In this document: positions 1 through 10,016 of the stretch, one piece after another
Numbering within the stretch: position 1 is the stretch's first letter
How the letters are laid out: every line of letters starts with the position of its first letter
Source: Diphasiastrum complanatum
Lineage: Eukaryota > Streptophyta > Lycopodiopsida > Lycopodiales > Lycopodiaceae
DNA length: 64,000 bases
Reading direction: 5' to 3'
Assembly: GCA_029204225.1 (NCBI GenBank)
Contig: CM055103.1
Span: 46,760,703 to 46,824,702, forward strand
Made by a program: the position numbers and the translations under genes
Notes under the pieces: model-generated
The model's database searches: none
The model's input: only the letters and a program-made list of their open reading frames with translations
Told to the model about the DNA's origin: nothing

Positions 1-175
1 ACCAGAATACCTTCATTATGGAGGTATACAACATCGTTACGGCTTATGAAAAGAATGACTTCATGAAAGGGTCGAAGTTAGTGAGATTACTAATAATATC
101 CTCAATCACAATGTGCCTCTTGGAGTGATGTATGAACTACCAAACAATGCTGATTTTCTCTTGGTAGGCAGTTAG
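1..175 (+). pseudogene. C-terminal end of an RT-type element ORF (same family as 44,869-46,210)
   Basis: The frame with codon starts at 62, 65 and so on is open from about 71 to the TAG at 173-175. It ends in a segment reading LPNNADFLLVGS. The minus-strand ORF end at 44,869 reads LPHDIDCLLAAS before its own TAG, so the two are the same protein C-terminus. A frameshift near 65-75 separates this part from upstream codons, where MEVYNIVTAYEKNDF is visible. The stop codon lies inside the left arm of a hairpin in both copies. The window edge cuts the rest. The assignment to a Penelope-like reverse transcriptase rests on the fuller copy; this piece alone would not identify it. Confidence 0.45.
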
Positions 176-202
176 CATTCCCTCTCAGGGGTGCTAACTG
201 CC
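167..202 (+). other. Hairpin over the ORF stop codon
   Basis: Arms GGCAGTTAGCA (167-177) and TGCTAACTGCC (192-202) pair perfectly over 11 bp around a 14-nt loop. The TAG at 173-175 sits in the left arm. A further GCTAACTG lies at 218-225. The opposite-strand copy at 44,845-44,875 keeps a 9-bp stem although one pair differs (A-T here, T-A there). Confidence 0.7.
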
Positions 203-241
203 CCCGTGAGAGACCTTGCTAACTGTGGGTACGGTTGGTGG

Positions 242-243
<2 letters not shown>

Positions 244-287
<44 letters not shown>

Positions 288-324
288 TCTCTCTCCTCTC
301 TCTCTCTCTCTCCTCTCTCTCTCA

Positions 325-367
<43 letters not shown>
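244..367. repeat. (TC)n microsatellite, interrupted
   Basis: About 124 bp of CT dinucleotides with a few CCT interruptions. It follows the hairpin and is followed by CTCATGGGCTC. The same order (hairpin, TC tract, CATGGG) occurs reverse-complemented at 44,702-44,875. Two overlapping Leu/Ser-rich frames through the tract are repeat artefacts, not proteins. Confidence 0.95.
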
Positions 368-368
<1 letters not shown>

Positions 369-595
369 ATGGGCTCTATTATATAATAGCTACACGACCT
401 ATACCTTTAAAACAAACATGGAAATGATCCTCCTTTATGGCTTGGTAATGAACCCCTTATGAAGTTTTTCTTAAAAAGTCTTGTTGGAGGGAGACTCGCC
501 TTCCTTTGAACGGCTAGGATTTGTGCACATTATGGGGAAACAATCAGACGGTGGGCATCTTCAAACACTAGTGCATTCAAAGGTACTGACTTCTT

Positions 596-603
596 TATAT
601 AAA
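596..603 (+). promoter_or_regulatory. TATA-box candidate (TATATAAA)
   Basis: TATATAAA sits in CTTCTTTATATAAAGGAAG. About 50 bp downstream is an ATG (651) opening a 30-codon frame that ends at 743, and an ATG at 673 opens a 24-codon frame in another register that ends at 745-747. A pyrimidine-rich leader (TTCTTCTTTCCTCTCTC) lies between. I recognise neither peptide. The layout resembles a retroelement or viral-type core promoter, but there is no downstream gene to support it. Confidence 0.35.
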
Positions 604-759
604 GGAAGATCACACAAACCTAACGCACCTTCTTCTTTCCTCTCTCTTTCATGCCTTTTGTTTGCTCTGGCTATGCCTTCTCCCACTGTGACCTACTATA
701 CGCCTTGGCTGGAAGCATACTACAAGTACCAGGAAGAGTATGAATAGGCTTGAAGCTAA

Positions 760-1550
760 ATGATCTTTCAAATACCAAAGGTTTTTCTGCACTGTATAAG
801 CACTTGATGTTGAAGCTTACTTAGCGTATGATAATGCATGATTAACATAGCTTTCTGAATTCAGAAGATACATGGGAATTTATCGCAGTTGGGCGCTGCT
901 CCTGTAGCGAGTTGGATACTAAATCGCAAGTATACTACAGCAACTCAATGATTGTAGCTCAATGTTGATGTATGTGCTTTCATTGATGATTTTTACCACA
1001 CTTTTAAGCCTTGAATGGCATGACATGTTGAATAATAGCCAACAAAGCGCTGATGGCCAGACCATCGCGATTAGACACATGGATTGTTTACATATGATAA
1101 GCACCACTTTTTGAGTAGCTACTGGCCGCGGGATCTGAAACGCGACTGAGCAATTCATTTACTTCTGATTTTTGAGAAAGTACATGTGCTTATGAGATAT
1201 ATGCTTGGATAGCATATTGATCACTCATTCTATACATGATAAAATGCGGTTGGCCGCCCTACTACAATGCCCACTGCCGCACTGGTAGGCTTGGAGGTTG
1301 ATGATTACTCCAATGTATGACAATGATAATGTGTTGTGTATGAGGATACTAGTACTATCCACGGATGATAAGCATATTGCTACTACTTGTATGGCTTCTA
1401 TGAAGCACTATTGATTACTACGAGCATGATGTTGGTGCAACTAATACCTTTGATTGATTGCTGGAAATTTGAATAGGAGGCTGATACTCTTATTACAATG
1501 CGATTACTCTTTAAACCATAAGTATGAGCTACGCTTGACTAAGACAGTTA
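760..1550. other. Stretch without recognisable gene
   Basis: AT-rich sequence without a convincing reading frame on either strand. At about 1,390-1,413 the words GGCTTCTATGAAGCACTAT recur at 35,627, just before the repeat that begins near 1,551, so the end of this stretch belongs to the same duplicated block. Confidence 0.5.
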
Positions 1551-2345
1551 AGTCTCTAATAATGTGATGAAGTATTATTAGAATGCTATTTGCCATAACC
1601 AGTTCCTTTCGGTATGATTATACTAGTACGTAAAAAGGATATCACCTTGGTTCAGGAAGATGAGTGGCTCACAAGAAACGTCATCAACACATATCCAGGT
1701 ATGAAGTTTTGTATTCTTTTAACAATGCGAGATAATGGAATCTGTATAAATACACATACGACACAGGGTAGACATCTAAACATGGTTAAAATGAGTGACT
1801 ATATGCATAGGATCATTAAAAGCTTGTGCTTCTTTTGCGTTTTTTCATGGTTGTGAGCCATATCATACTGGCTGCAAAAGTTCCCTTCACGATGGCCTTC
1901 GGTTAGCTACTTTGTGAACTGAGGTGCGGTTGTGGTTCCTTCGGTCTTCGCTAGCAGACTGTAATCGTTGATGTTGCGGCTTCCTTTGGTTTGGTTCGTA
2001 ATGAACTGTATGCTGAAGCCTTTTGGGACCCGGAGGTTTCCCTTGGCTTCACTTTGTAATGAGTCGTAGGTGAGGTCTTGTGGCTCTTCCCTTGCGGTTT
2101 TGCCTTCACTTCGTAATGAGCCGTAAGTGCCTTGCGGTTCTTCTTTGGCGGTTTTGCTTCACTTCGTAATGAAGCATAAGTGAGGCCTAGCGGTTTCTCC
2201 CTAGATGTTTGTCTTCGCTTCGTTGGCCTTCACTTGTGGCCATTTGTGTTGACCTTCGGTTTGCTTGAAGGTGGGTTGTTTACCTTGGCTTTGCAATGGA
2301 CCATTTGTGATGCTCCTTCGGTAGCCTGTGATGCGGTTGGCTTGC
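1551..2345 (-). repeat. LTR-derived repeat of copia family R (3' side), with tandem array
   Basis: This segment is nearly the same as 35,648-36,470, and its right part matches 37,530-37,990. It contains about four degenerate 50-58 bp units, each with a TTCGTAATGA core followed by CCGTAAGTGAGGCC-like words (roughly 1,989-2,220). On the minus strand it follows a copia RT fragment joined directly at about 2,345, so it is read as the 3' LTR side of that element. The left part (1,551-1,832) matches the second copy but not the third, so a foreign piece was already joined before duplication. Confidence 0.55.
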
Positions 2346-4400
2346 AGGCAGTCATCCCAAATTTCTCAATAATGCATTGAAGATATTTTGTTTGGTGGAG
2401 TGTAATAGTTCGTAGCTTAGAATTCTGATAGATTTCAATTCCTAAGACATAATGGACTCTTCCAAGGTCTTTCATGTGAAAGACTGTCGCAAGTTGAGCC
2501 TTCGTATCCTTTAGCAATTGTGTACAATTGCTTGCTATCAGCAAATCATTCACATAAAGGCAAATTATGATTTGGCGGGATTCTTCTTTCTTGATATAAA
2601 TATTAGAATCTGCATTGCTACGTAAGAAACAATTTTCAACAAAATATTGATCAATTTTCTGATACCAGGTACGTGATGCTTGTTTTAACCTATACAAGGC
2701 CTTTCGGAGTTTGCAAACACAACTCTCCTTTCCTGTCTCCACAAAAAGTTTTGCTTGTTCCATATAAACGTCTTCTTTTAGATCACCATGAACAAAGGCA
2801 AAAGTAACATCCATATGATCAACTATTCAATCATGATTGGCAGCTAAAGCAAGAATAATTCTGATAGAAGAGATTTTGGCGACTAGAGCAAATATATCAA
2901 AATAATCAACTCCAAGGGTTTGTGCATACCCTTTTGCTACCAACCGGGCCTTGAAGCGCTCAATGCTACCATCAGCTGCAAACTCGAGCTTAAAAACCCA
3001 TTTAGCTCCGATAGCTTGTCGTCCTTTAGGTAGTAGGTCTTGGAGAGTCGTTGTGTCATTGGCCATGATTGATTTATACTCTTCATGCATAGCCTGAAGC
3101 CAGCTTTCTTTGTATGGGCTGTCAAGTGCTTCAGTTATAGTGCCTGGTCCCTGAATGTTTTTCATGCTTGTGTTAATCAATAAGCTTTCTTCATCATAAA
3201 GGGTTGGTACATGTCTTTCTCAGGTGGATCTTCAAACATTTGGTGTCATTTCAGGCGGTGGTCCCTAAATGTCTTTCATGCTTGTGTTAATCAATAACCT
3301 TTCTTCATCATATCGGGTTGGTGCATGTCTTTCTCAGGTGGATCTTCAAACATTTGGTGTCATTTCAGGCGGTGGTTCATAAATATTCTCTCCTGGAGTC
3401 ATTTTTTCCCTTTGGTTGTTGGTTGTTGGAGCCGCTGCCTATGATTCATTGTGAATAATTATAGTTCCTGAATCAGTAGGTTTTTGAAGTGTGCTGATTG
3501 AAGCTTCATAAGCAGGAAAATCTATCTCATCAAATTGCACATCCCTACTATGGATGATGTATTTTGAAGCTTGATGATAAAGCCGATATCCCTTGGAAGT
3601 ATCACAATATCCAAGAAAGATACAAGGTATACCTTTGGGACTGACTTTGGATCGGCAGTCATCTGGAACATGTGCATAACAACGGCATCCAAAAACTCTG
3701 AAATGCTCAACATTTGGACATTGGCCAGAGACCACAGTTCGTCGATAGGAGAATGAAATCTGATAGCAGAGTTAGGTGAACAGTTATAAATATGACAGTC
3801 TGACGTCTCTGATAGTCTTTATGTGATTAGTCTCTGGCATATAGATCCTGTAGTATGATGAATGAATGTCATATCCTACAAGGTATCCTTGCTTGACTTT
3901 TCATCTAGATTCTTTCAAAGCTTGTCAAGAATGTGTGCATATGCAACACAACCAAAGACACGTACATGTGTTAGACTAGGCTTGTTACCCCACCACACTT
4001 CATGTGGAGTGGTGTGGAACTCCAAATTTGCTTGTCCTTTTCTATAGGTAGGCAACGGTAGCCACTACTTCAACCCATAGTGTTCTTGATGCCTTAGAAT
4101 AGGCCATCATGCACCTTGCAGCTTCCATGAGAGTCTTGTTCTTCCTCTCAGATACACCATTGTGTTGTGGTGTGTAGGCTGTTGTCTTCCTGTGAAGGAT
4201 TCCTCGACTGTTGCAAAAATTAACAAACTGGTTGGAGATGTATTTTCCTCCTCTAAACCCTAAACTCTAAACTTATTGAAGTCATCAATGAAGGTAATGT
4301 AGTATTTCGAACCTCCCACAGAGACCACATCAAAGGTCCACAGATGTCGGAGTGTACCAACTCCAAGAGCTCTGTTGCTCTAAAGGATTAGGCCATGGAA
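2345..4400 (-). pseudogene. Ty1/copia pol fragment (INT, linker, RT), family R
   Basis: Read right to left: integrase core at about 4,400-3,740 with several frame breaks (LELVHSDICGP-type motif near 4,340, ITFIDDF near 4,285); integrase C-terminal part at 3,735-3,439 (FRVFGCRCYAHVPD); a linker; then RT at 3,180-2,827 (AIGAKWVFKLE, KARLVAKGYAQ, VDYFDIFA) and 2,814-2,345 (FVHGDLKEDVYM, ALYRLKQASRTWYQ, ICLYVNDLLIASN). The RT catalytic box reads YVND instead of YVDD. RNase H is missing: RT stops at TACK and runs into LTR sequence. A frame break lies near 2,820. Non-functional. Confidence 0.9.
3161..3376 (-). repeat. 114-bp tandem duplication in the copia linker
   Basis: The block starting TTCATGCTTGTGTTAATC at 3,161 recurs at 3,275, and its end CATTTCAGGCGGTGGT at 3,247 recurs at 3,361, so the period is 114 bp (38 codons). 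A few base differences separate the copies. It lies between the integrase and RT parts of the minus-strand pol. Confidence 0.85.
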
Positions 4401-5450
4401 GATCTCACAGATTCACTTGGAGGAATATTGGCATGCACATTTATGTGAGGGACTTGATGGTGGCTTCGGAGTTCACATCTCAGTGTATTCTCATGGAGTG
4501 GTTTGGAACCATTCACAGGAGCAGCTTGGAACTATCTTGAGGGAATACAGGTGGGCACTATAGGGTAGATGCTCAGATCTTCGAGATCATGGATGGCATT
4601 GGGATACCTGATAGAGATAGCACTGCAGGATGACATGGGATGATCATCAGGGAGAAACTATTTAATATTGGACTTGAGTCATTGTCATGGACATGACTTA
4701 CAGGTGGGATTCATGATGGAATCAGAAAGCTGCAAATGCAAATGGGCAAAGCTTGAAGCTTTGAGAGCCAGCTCTAGGTTGGAAGCTGATGGAGATCGCA
4801 CGGGGTGTTATCGGAGGGCAAACACAGGGTGAGTGTTCTGCTATGGTGACGACTTCATTGTGTGCTCACTTGGGAGTACAGGTTGGCATTACAACAGGGG
4901 GCCAGTCATTGGACATTGGCAGCGATGGGGAGGCATCTACCATCACGAGCGTGGATAAGCTATCTATAGCTTCTATATAGTTAGCTGTATTTGCAGGAGT
5001 CTAGGCTTGGCATAGGTGTTGGAATTTCCATGGTGAGATTCTCAGGTGGTGAGATTAGGGATAAGCCTAGAGGAAGTCACTCAAAGCCGTATACCTCACT
5101 ACGATCAGGGAGACATGTGTCTCGGGATCCCATGAGCGGCGACTCAGGGACAAGCTTGCGTTGGCATGGTGTCAAGTGGCACATAGCCAGGGAGAGCGAG
5201 CAAATGCTAGGAGCCAAGTGGAGTAGGTGATGCTTTGGAGTTCGGCTTGTCTAGTAGGTTGGTGACCAGGAGACTCCCTGTATGAGCATTGTGTTTGCAT
5301 GATACTTTGTGTGCCAAACCTGATGGTTTGATGGTGTGCTTGAGTGTGAGTCAAGTACAGGGTAGTTGTGACATGCATAACATCTTTTGGACACTCCAAA
5401 CGCTACTGCAATTTATTTCTTTACTCCTATCACATTTGAGTTTAAGGGAG
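4401..5450 (+). other. Non-coding 3' internal region of a plus-strand LTR element
   Basis: This kilobase is richer in G than its surroundings and has no recognisable domain; frames at 4,789-4,980 and 4,991-5,230 match nothing I know. It ends in TTTGAGTTTAAGGGAG (about 5,435-5,450), a polypurine tract directly before a TGTTAG LTR start. That makes it the 3' end of a plus-strand LTR retroelement. Its left edge is joined to the minus-strand copia integrase near 4,400. Confidence 0.45.
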
Positions 5451-5912
5451 TGTTAGAAATCAGAGTTGATCTAATTCATATTTTGTAAGCTTCAAATGTG
5501 ATACTGTAACTAGTATACAGTTAATTAGATTTATTGTATTTGTTGTGTTCGGGACATGACCCACTATTATCATATTATTCAGGCACTGATCCTGTAGGCG
5601 GCTACTTGGGTTTGCCAGGTAGCCACACATGTGGAGAAATTAGCCTGTACAGTATATTTTTTACGACATTTGCTATACTTAGGGGCATGTCTTGAGTTTG
5701 TCACTATTTTAGCTCGTGTTGGGCCTTTTACTTAGACAGGTGCTTTTTTAGTGTGTTGAAACTTGTCGAGCCCATGCATGTTGGGGCTTTTGCTATATGT
5801 ACAGTTTTCTTTGTAATACAGTAAAGCTCTTGTTGTGCCATCTTTGAGAGCTTGTGAGGAGTGTCTATGGTGATTGATTGATGTGAGCTGCATACTGCAC
5901 TAGATCCTAACA
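5451..5912 (+). mobile_element. LTR (462 bp), plus-strand copia type
   Basis: It begins TGTTAGAAATC directly after an AAGGGAG purine tract and ends GATCCTAACA, so the ends form the TG...CA pair with inverted TGTTAG/CTAACA. GCTATATGTA near 5,790 is a possible TATA element. No primer-binding site follows at 5,913, which fits a 3' LTR or a truncated copy. I could not find a second copy in the window to prove its limits. Confidence 0.65.
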
Positions 5913-6049
5913 GAATTTTAACACTATGAATGAGAGAAAGGAACCTGATAAATATCAGGTGCATCAAGCACTTATGAGTCACATTAGCAAAATGTAATGG
6001 ATTCTTTGTGCTAACCAAGTGGCTTTATTATACAAGGCAATGAGAAAAA

Positions 6050-6590
6050 TGTGTGCAAACTAGAAAAAAAGTCTTGTATGGTTTGAAACAAGCACCACGC
6101 ACTTGGTATAGTCACTTTGATGAGTGTCTCTAACCTAGAGGTTTGGTATGCAGTTCCTCTGATTTTAATCTTTACTATTTTTCACGTGACTCTAGTATAT
6201 CTTGATAGTGTTATATGTGGATAGATCTCTTAATCACTAGCAATGATGAGAATCTCATAAAGCCAATAAAGAAAAAATTGTCGTCTAGCTTTGATATGAT
6301 AGATCTAGAGTTGAAGCATTATTGTCTTGGAGTAGAAGTGGATGGTATCACACTTACACAAATGAAGTATGTGAACAGGATTCTCAAATGCTTCAAAATG
6401 TGTGATAGTAAGCTAGTATCTACACCAACTGAAGTTGGTAGGAAGCTATGTAATGAGGATAAGAGTGAGTTGATTGATTCTACTTTGATTCATCAAGTAG
6501 TTGGATGCTTAATTGACCTTACTACTACTCGTCCTTACATAAGTTATGTTGTAAGCCTGGTAAGCCAATTTATGTTTTAAGCCTAGTAAG
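6050..6590 (+). pseudogene. Ty1/copia RT fragment
   Basis: Plus-strand frames carry SLYGLKQAPRTWYSHFDECL (about 6,068-6,130), then, after stops, MWIDLLITSND (6,215; the YVDD region is damaged), LKHYCLGVEVDGITLTQ and LIDSTLIHQVVGCLIDLTTTRP ending near 6,575. These match the second half of a copia RT up to the RNase H boundary. At least two stops and a frame change break it. There is no integrase upstream and no RNase H downstream. Confidence 0.85.
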
Positions 6591-6694
6591 CCGTTCTATC
6601 AAACTATCAACAGTCTGAGAAATCTCGATAAGTCGAGAATTCTCGATAGTTTGAGACTGTTGAAAAAGGGTCGTTGAGTTCACCATTTCCAACA
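6587..6694 (-). mobile_element. LTR end of copia family S, with nested palindrome
   Basis: On the minus strand AAGAGGGAG (polypurine tract, about 6,695-6,703) is followed by TGTTGGAAATGGTGAAC, an LTR start at 6,694. A related piece lies at 7,912-7,984 (and 47,270-47,333). The LTR holds inverted arms CAACAGTCT (6,607-6,615) and AGACTGTTG (6,653-6,661) enclosing the 14-bp palindrome TCGAGAATTCTCGA (6,632-6,645). The far end of the LTR is not clear. Confidence 0.55.
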
Positions 6695-6702
6695 CTCCCT
6701 CT

Positions 6703-7911
6703 TGTACGATACACCTTTTCATCCGATTCCCATCGATTTTCTATGTCTTTCAAATAGTACTTTTTCCAATGGCTTTGTGAGAATATCTACAATCATATCT
6801 TCTGATCTAATGAATTCATCGTTAACCATATCACCTGGTTCGCCACTTTTCAGATTGCCAAATATTTTGCTTCGCATGAAGACTAATCATGTGTCTACCT
6901 CTTACAAGTCCAGCTCACTGCAGCTTCAAACAATAGTGGACATCCACCAGTTATCGATTTGCTACTGTCATTGCAACTTGCCTAGCTTGCATCGTTGTAG
7001 TTTCATAGAGTGAACTCGTGCTTGCTTTCGTAGATTAGCCCCAATGTATACGTACATTTGAGATACTATAAGATCCTTTTCAACATCTTCCAGTGTTGCA
7101 TTCCAAGACTAGATGAAAACTGACTAAGTCCATAAACAGAAAATGCCAAATCATGTCTTGTACAAAATATGAGGTACATTAGACTCCCTATTAAATTCTG
7201 ATATGGTATCTTCTGCATCGTCTATTTGTCCACATCTGTGTTCGAACAATCATATTTCAACAATCTGGCTTCGAAAATCATTGGAGTTGATTTATCTTTG
7301 CAAACGATCATGCTTCTACAAATGCTACGAACCTTCTGAAATCATCAAATACTTCAGACTTCAACTTTAGATTTTATATACTAGTCATTCTACTGAAATC
7401 ATCAATGAATGTTAGAAAGTATCTTGACCCTGAGAGAGAATTGACCTTCATAGATCCATAGACATCCCAATGTACTAGCTCAAAAACATCTTTCGCTCTC
7501 CTCCCTTCATGAACGAATGGATCTCGATGTTGTTTACATTTCAAACAAGCTTCCCAGAAATCTGAATTGGCACTTGTAACTTTAAGACCATTTACAAGGT
7601 CATTTTTGCTCATGTTATACAAATTCTTCATATTTAGATGATACATTCACTTGTGCCACAAAGAATTTTCACCTTCAGATGCATTCAATGCACTGTCGTA
7701 GTTGTTGACAATTCTTGCTTGCTGATACAAGTTACATTATCTTATTCCGACAACAGGTAATTTGTTCGATTTGTGATCCACCATTCTGCATGCCAAGATC
7801 TACCATCTTCGATACAGAGAGTAGGTCACTTTTTAAATTAGGTACATAGAGCCGATAGTTTCTTCAAATGTTCAATGGACGTTGTATTTGAAGCATTATC
7901 GAACGTGTCAT
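6703..7911 (-). pseudogene. Ty1/copia family S remnant (INT piece, RNase H end), copy 1
   Basis: Minus strand, right to left: integrase zinc-binding and core start at 7,646-7,374 (CLKCKQHRDPF, FELVHWDVYGSMKVNS, YFLTFIDDFSRMTSI), then, with RT missing, an RNase H C-terminal part near 7,000-6,712 seen best in copy 2 (VDILTKPLEKVLFERHRKSMG). The first catalytic Asp is kept (HWDV). The piece 6,831-6,981 is absent from copy 2. Broken by stops and a large internal deletion. Confidence 0.8.
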
Positions 7912-7984
7912 AGCTTGAGTGTTCTATCAAACTATAAATAGTTCGAGACTGTTGGAAGAGGGTTGTTAAGTTCACCATTTCCAA

Positions 7985-8161
7985 AGCTTTATAAGTCTTC
8001 CTCATCTGAATCATCTAAATGGAGAATAGTGTATGCTGAACTCCTGGAGCCATCGATGGAGAGCAGTCTTGAGGTCCTTTACCAAGCATTTTCTTTGTCA
8101 AAAGGTGCATAACATATTTGTTTCTCTTAGAACGGATCATGGCGGCGACTTTAGGCCTCAT
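7985..8161 (-). pseudogene. Host-like first coding exon, copy 1 (broken)
   Basis: Minus strand from ATG at 8,161: it begins MRPKVAAMIRSKRNKYVMHL and continues LLTKKMLGKGPQD. Compared with copy 2 (47,333-47,497) an extra stretch around ATCGATGGAGAGCAG at 8,052-8,067 shifts the frame; the acidic tail LHLDDSDEEDL is then in another frame. The exon abuts an LTR end at about 7,984. I do not recognise the protein. Its basic start and acidic tail suggest a nuclear protein, which is inference only. Confidence 0.45.
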
Positions 8162-8545
8162 AGTTAATATTTCTAATATTTCTAATTTTCGATAGCTTTG
8201 AGCTAGTGAACAATACCTGATGCAACAAAAGAGAGAGAGAGAGCGCAAAACTTGGAAAGAAGCTGATAAAAACGTTTATAATTTTTCCATCCCGGGACGG
8301 AAGACTGCTGAAAGTTAAGTATTGACAGGAGAACCCATTCCTTCATAGTTGCTTACTTACGATTTCTAACTCGAGCTTGCGAGTTGTAGCTTCCTGTCGA
8401 GAATAGTTACGATCGTCCTACCTAAAAGCGATGGCTGCAATAACAACATCATTATGTCAAACACACATAGATCAATGTTCTTACCAAACCTCAAGCACAA
8501 GCGCAAATCAAAACTAAGTGATTCAAATAGGAGAGAACAAAGCGA
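8162..8545 (-). other. 5' untranslated region with intron signals, copy 1
   Basis: Upstream of the minus-strand ATG the sequence carries the same features as copy 2: a pyrimidine-rich acceptor TTTTGTTGCATCAG followed by GTATTGTTC, and a GTAAGTAAG donor further upstream (complement of CTTACTTAC near 8,350). It matches 47,498-47,885. Confidence 0.4.
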
Positions 8546-8559
8546 TTATGACATAGAGG

Positions 8560-8672
8560 TAGGGCCGGCTCCTCAGCCCTTCCGCCCGTGGAAGGCGCTA
8601 CGCCCTCGGGCGCAGCACCTTCCGGGACGGAAGGGCCTCAAAGCATGCCCTTCCCCCCACCCGCCCTCCCTC
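8560..8672. repeat. GC-rich block with small hairpins, copy 1
   Basis: A GC-rich island in AT-rich DNA, starting TAGGGCCGGCTCCTCAG. It holds CCTTCC/GGAAGG inverted pairs twice (around GCCCGT and around GGGAC), plus GGGCGC/GCGCCC-like pairs. Copy 2 is at 48,280-48,385. It looks like a transposon terminus, but no matching second end or target duplication was found. Confidence 0.5.
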
Positions 8673-8679
8673 CTAAAAT

Positions 8680-9640
8680 GCCACCTTAGTGAATTAAGCC
8701 TTCTTTACCCCGCACATAAAATCACTTTTGACATTTTAACGAAGAAAATGGTGGAACCACACACAACTAAATTTGTGGGGCACTCACTTATGCCAAATTG
8801 TGGGGCACCCACTTATGCCAAAGTTCCAAATTTTCTTTCTCTTCTCAACGCACCTTGGGAAATCAAATTCATGTGAATTTAGAACCAAGAATTTTTTTGA
8901 GACGTGTTGTCATAATTCTCAAGTGGACAAACCAATAAAAAGGTTAACACAAATCACATGAAAATTTTGATGGAATGTGCACGTGGGTAGCCAATGACGG
9001 GCTGCCACTTGCACATGCACATTTGTTGTTCACATGCACATTTCGTTCACGTAAAGGATACTTTGTGCCTATTATGCTCACTTTTTGAACAAATTAAAAA
9101 GCAAAATAGGCATATGTTTTTTTCAAAAGAAAAATTGCTGCTCGTTCTAGCCTACATGTCAAGAGTCAGGCGTCAGGCGCTAGGCTGCCATGCGGCAGCA
9201 TCAGAGTGGTTCGAAAAAGTCAGACTCCTCATTATGCTTCATAATGAGCATGTAAAAATTTTCAAAGTATCCATTATGCAATGGAAAGCGCTAGGCACAA
9301 GCCATTATGCCTGGTTTGGCTTTCCAAAAAAAATTAGGCTTGACCCCTTCGGGCTTAGCCTAAAAAAATTCTGGAAATCCTTACCAGGCAAAATGGCATG
9401 TGCCCGGCCCATTCCATAGTACGTAATGCATACTTGGTGACTATTCTGCCCATTTTTTGAATAGATTAAAAAGCAAAAATGTCATCTATTTTCTTCAAAA
9501 AATAATTGGTGCACTTTCCAACCTGCGCGTCAAGCGTCAGACTACCACGTGGCAGTTTTTAACTGGTAAAAAAAAGTCAAAGTGATAGTTACTTTTCATA
9601 AAAGAAGATTGTTTATGTGGGAGAAAAATTGACACTCACT
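8680..9640. other. Non-coding duplicated stretch with an internal ~375-bp repeat
   Basis: No protein is supported; the frames at 8,454-8,876 and 8,994-9,419 look like chance frames. Two halves resemble each other: about 9,058-9,225 (TTTTTGAACAAATTAAAAAG ... GTCAGGCG ... TGCGGCAG) and 9,433-9,585 (TTTTTGAATAGATTAAAAAG ... GTCAGACT ... CGTGGCAG), about 375 bp apart. The whole stretch recurs at 48,400-49,365. Confidence 0.6.
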
Positions 9641-9648
9641 CAGTTCAC

Positions 9649-10016
9649 ATGGCTACGTACTTTGTTGGTGAAATACAAGGACTGTTTCTCATGGACTTAC
9701 AAGGATCTGAAGGGTATGCCACCAACCGTAGTCCCCAACACACCATACCCTTGGTGGATGGAGCAGTCCCCAAGGTGAGCCAATATTATCGCTGCAATCC
9801 CAACTACATGGAACTAATCGAACGAGAATTGCAGAAGCTGCTCGACCTCGATTTCATCTATGAAATCGAGCATTCATAATGGGTATCGCCAATAGTCATA
9901 GTACCCAAAAAGAACGTCAAAATACGAATCTGTGTAAATCTGAAAGCGTTAAATGTGGTTACAAAGAAAGATCATTTTTTCTTACCTTTCATGGAAAGTG
10001 TTCTGGATCGAGTAGT
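9649..10016 (+). pseudogene. Ty3/gypsy RT N-terminal fragment, copy 1
   Basis: Plus strand: GAVPKVSQYYRCNPNYMELI, LLDLDFIYEIEHS, a stop, then SPIVIVPKKNVKIRICVNLKAL and KDHFFLPFMESVLDRVV. These are the fingers of a gypsy RT (motifs preceding SFLDGFSGY). A TAA at 9,877-9,879 replaces the codon between EHS and W. The sequence is cut at 10,016, where copy 2 continues with the palm start. No catalytic residues remain. Confidence 0.8.

Noticed and set aside
191-462. Two Leu/Ser-rich open frames
   Set aside because: They are translations of the (TC)n microsatellite in two registers and are not maintained as protein.
4789-5230. Two Gly-rich plus-strand frames
   Set aside because: They lie in the 3' non-coding part of an LTR element just before the purine tract and match no domain.
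8454-9419. 140-141 codon plus-strand frames
   Set aside because: The duplicate at 48.3-49.1 kb breaks and shifts them by indels, and no domain is recognisable.
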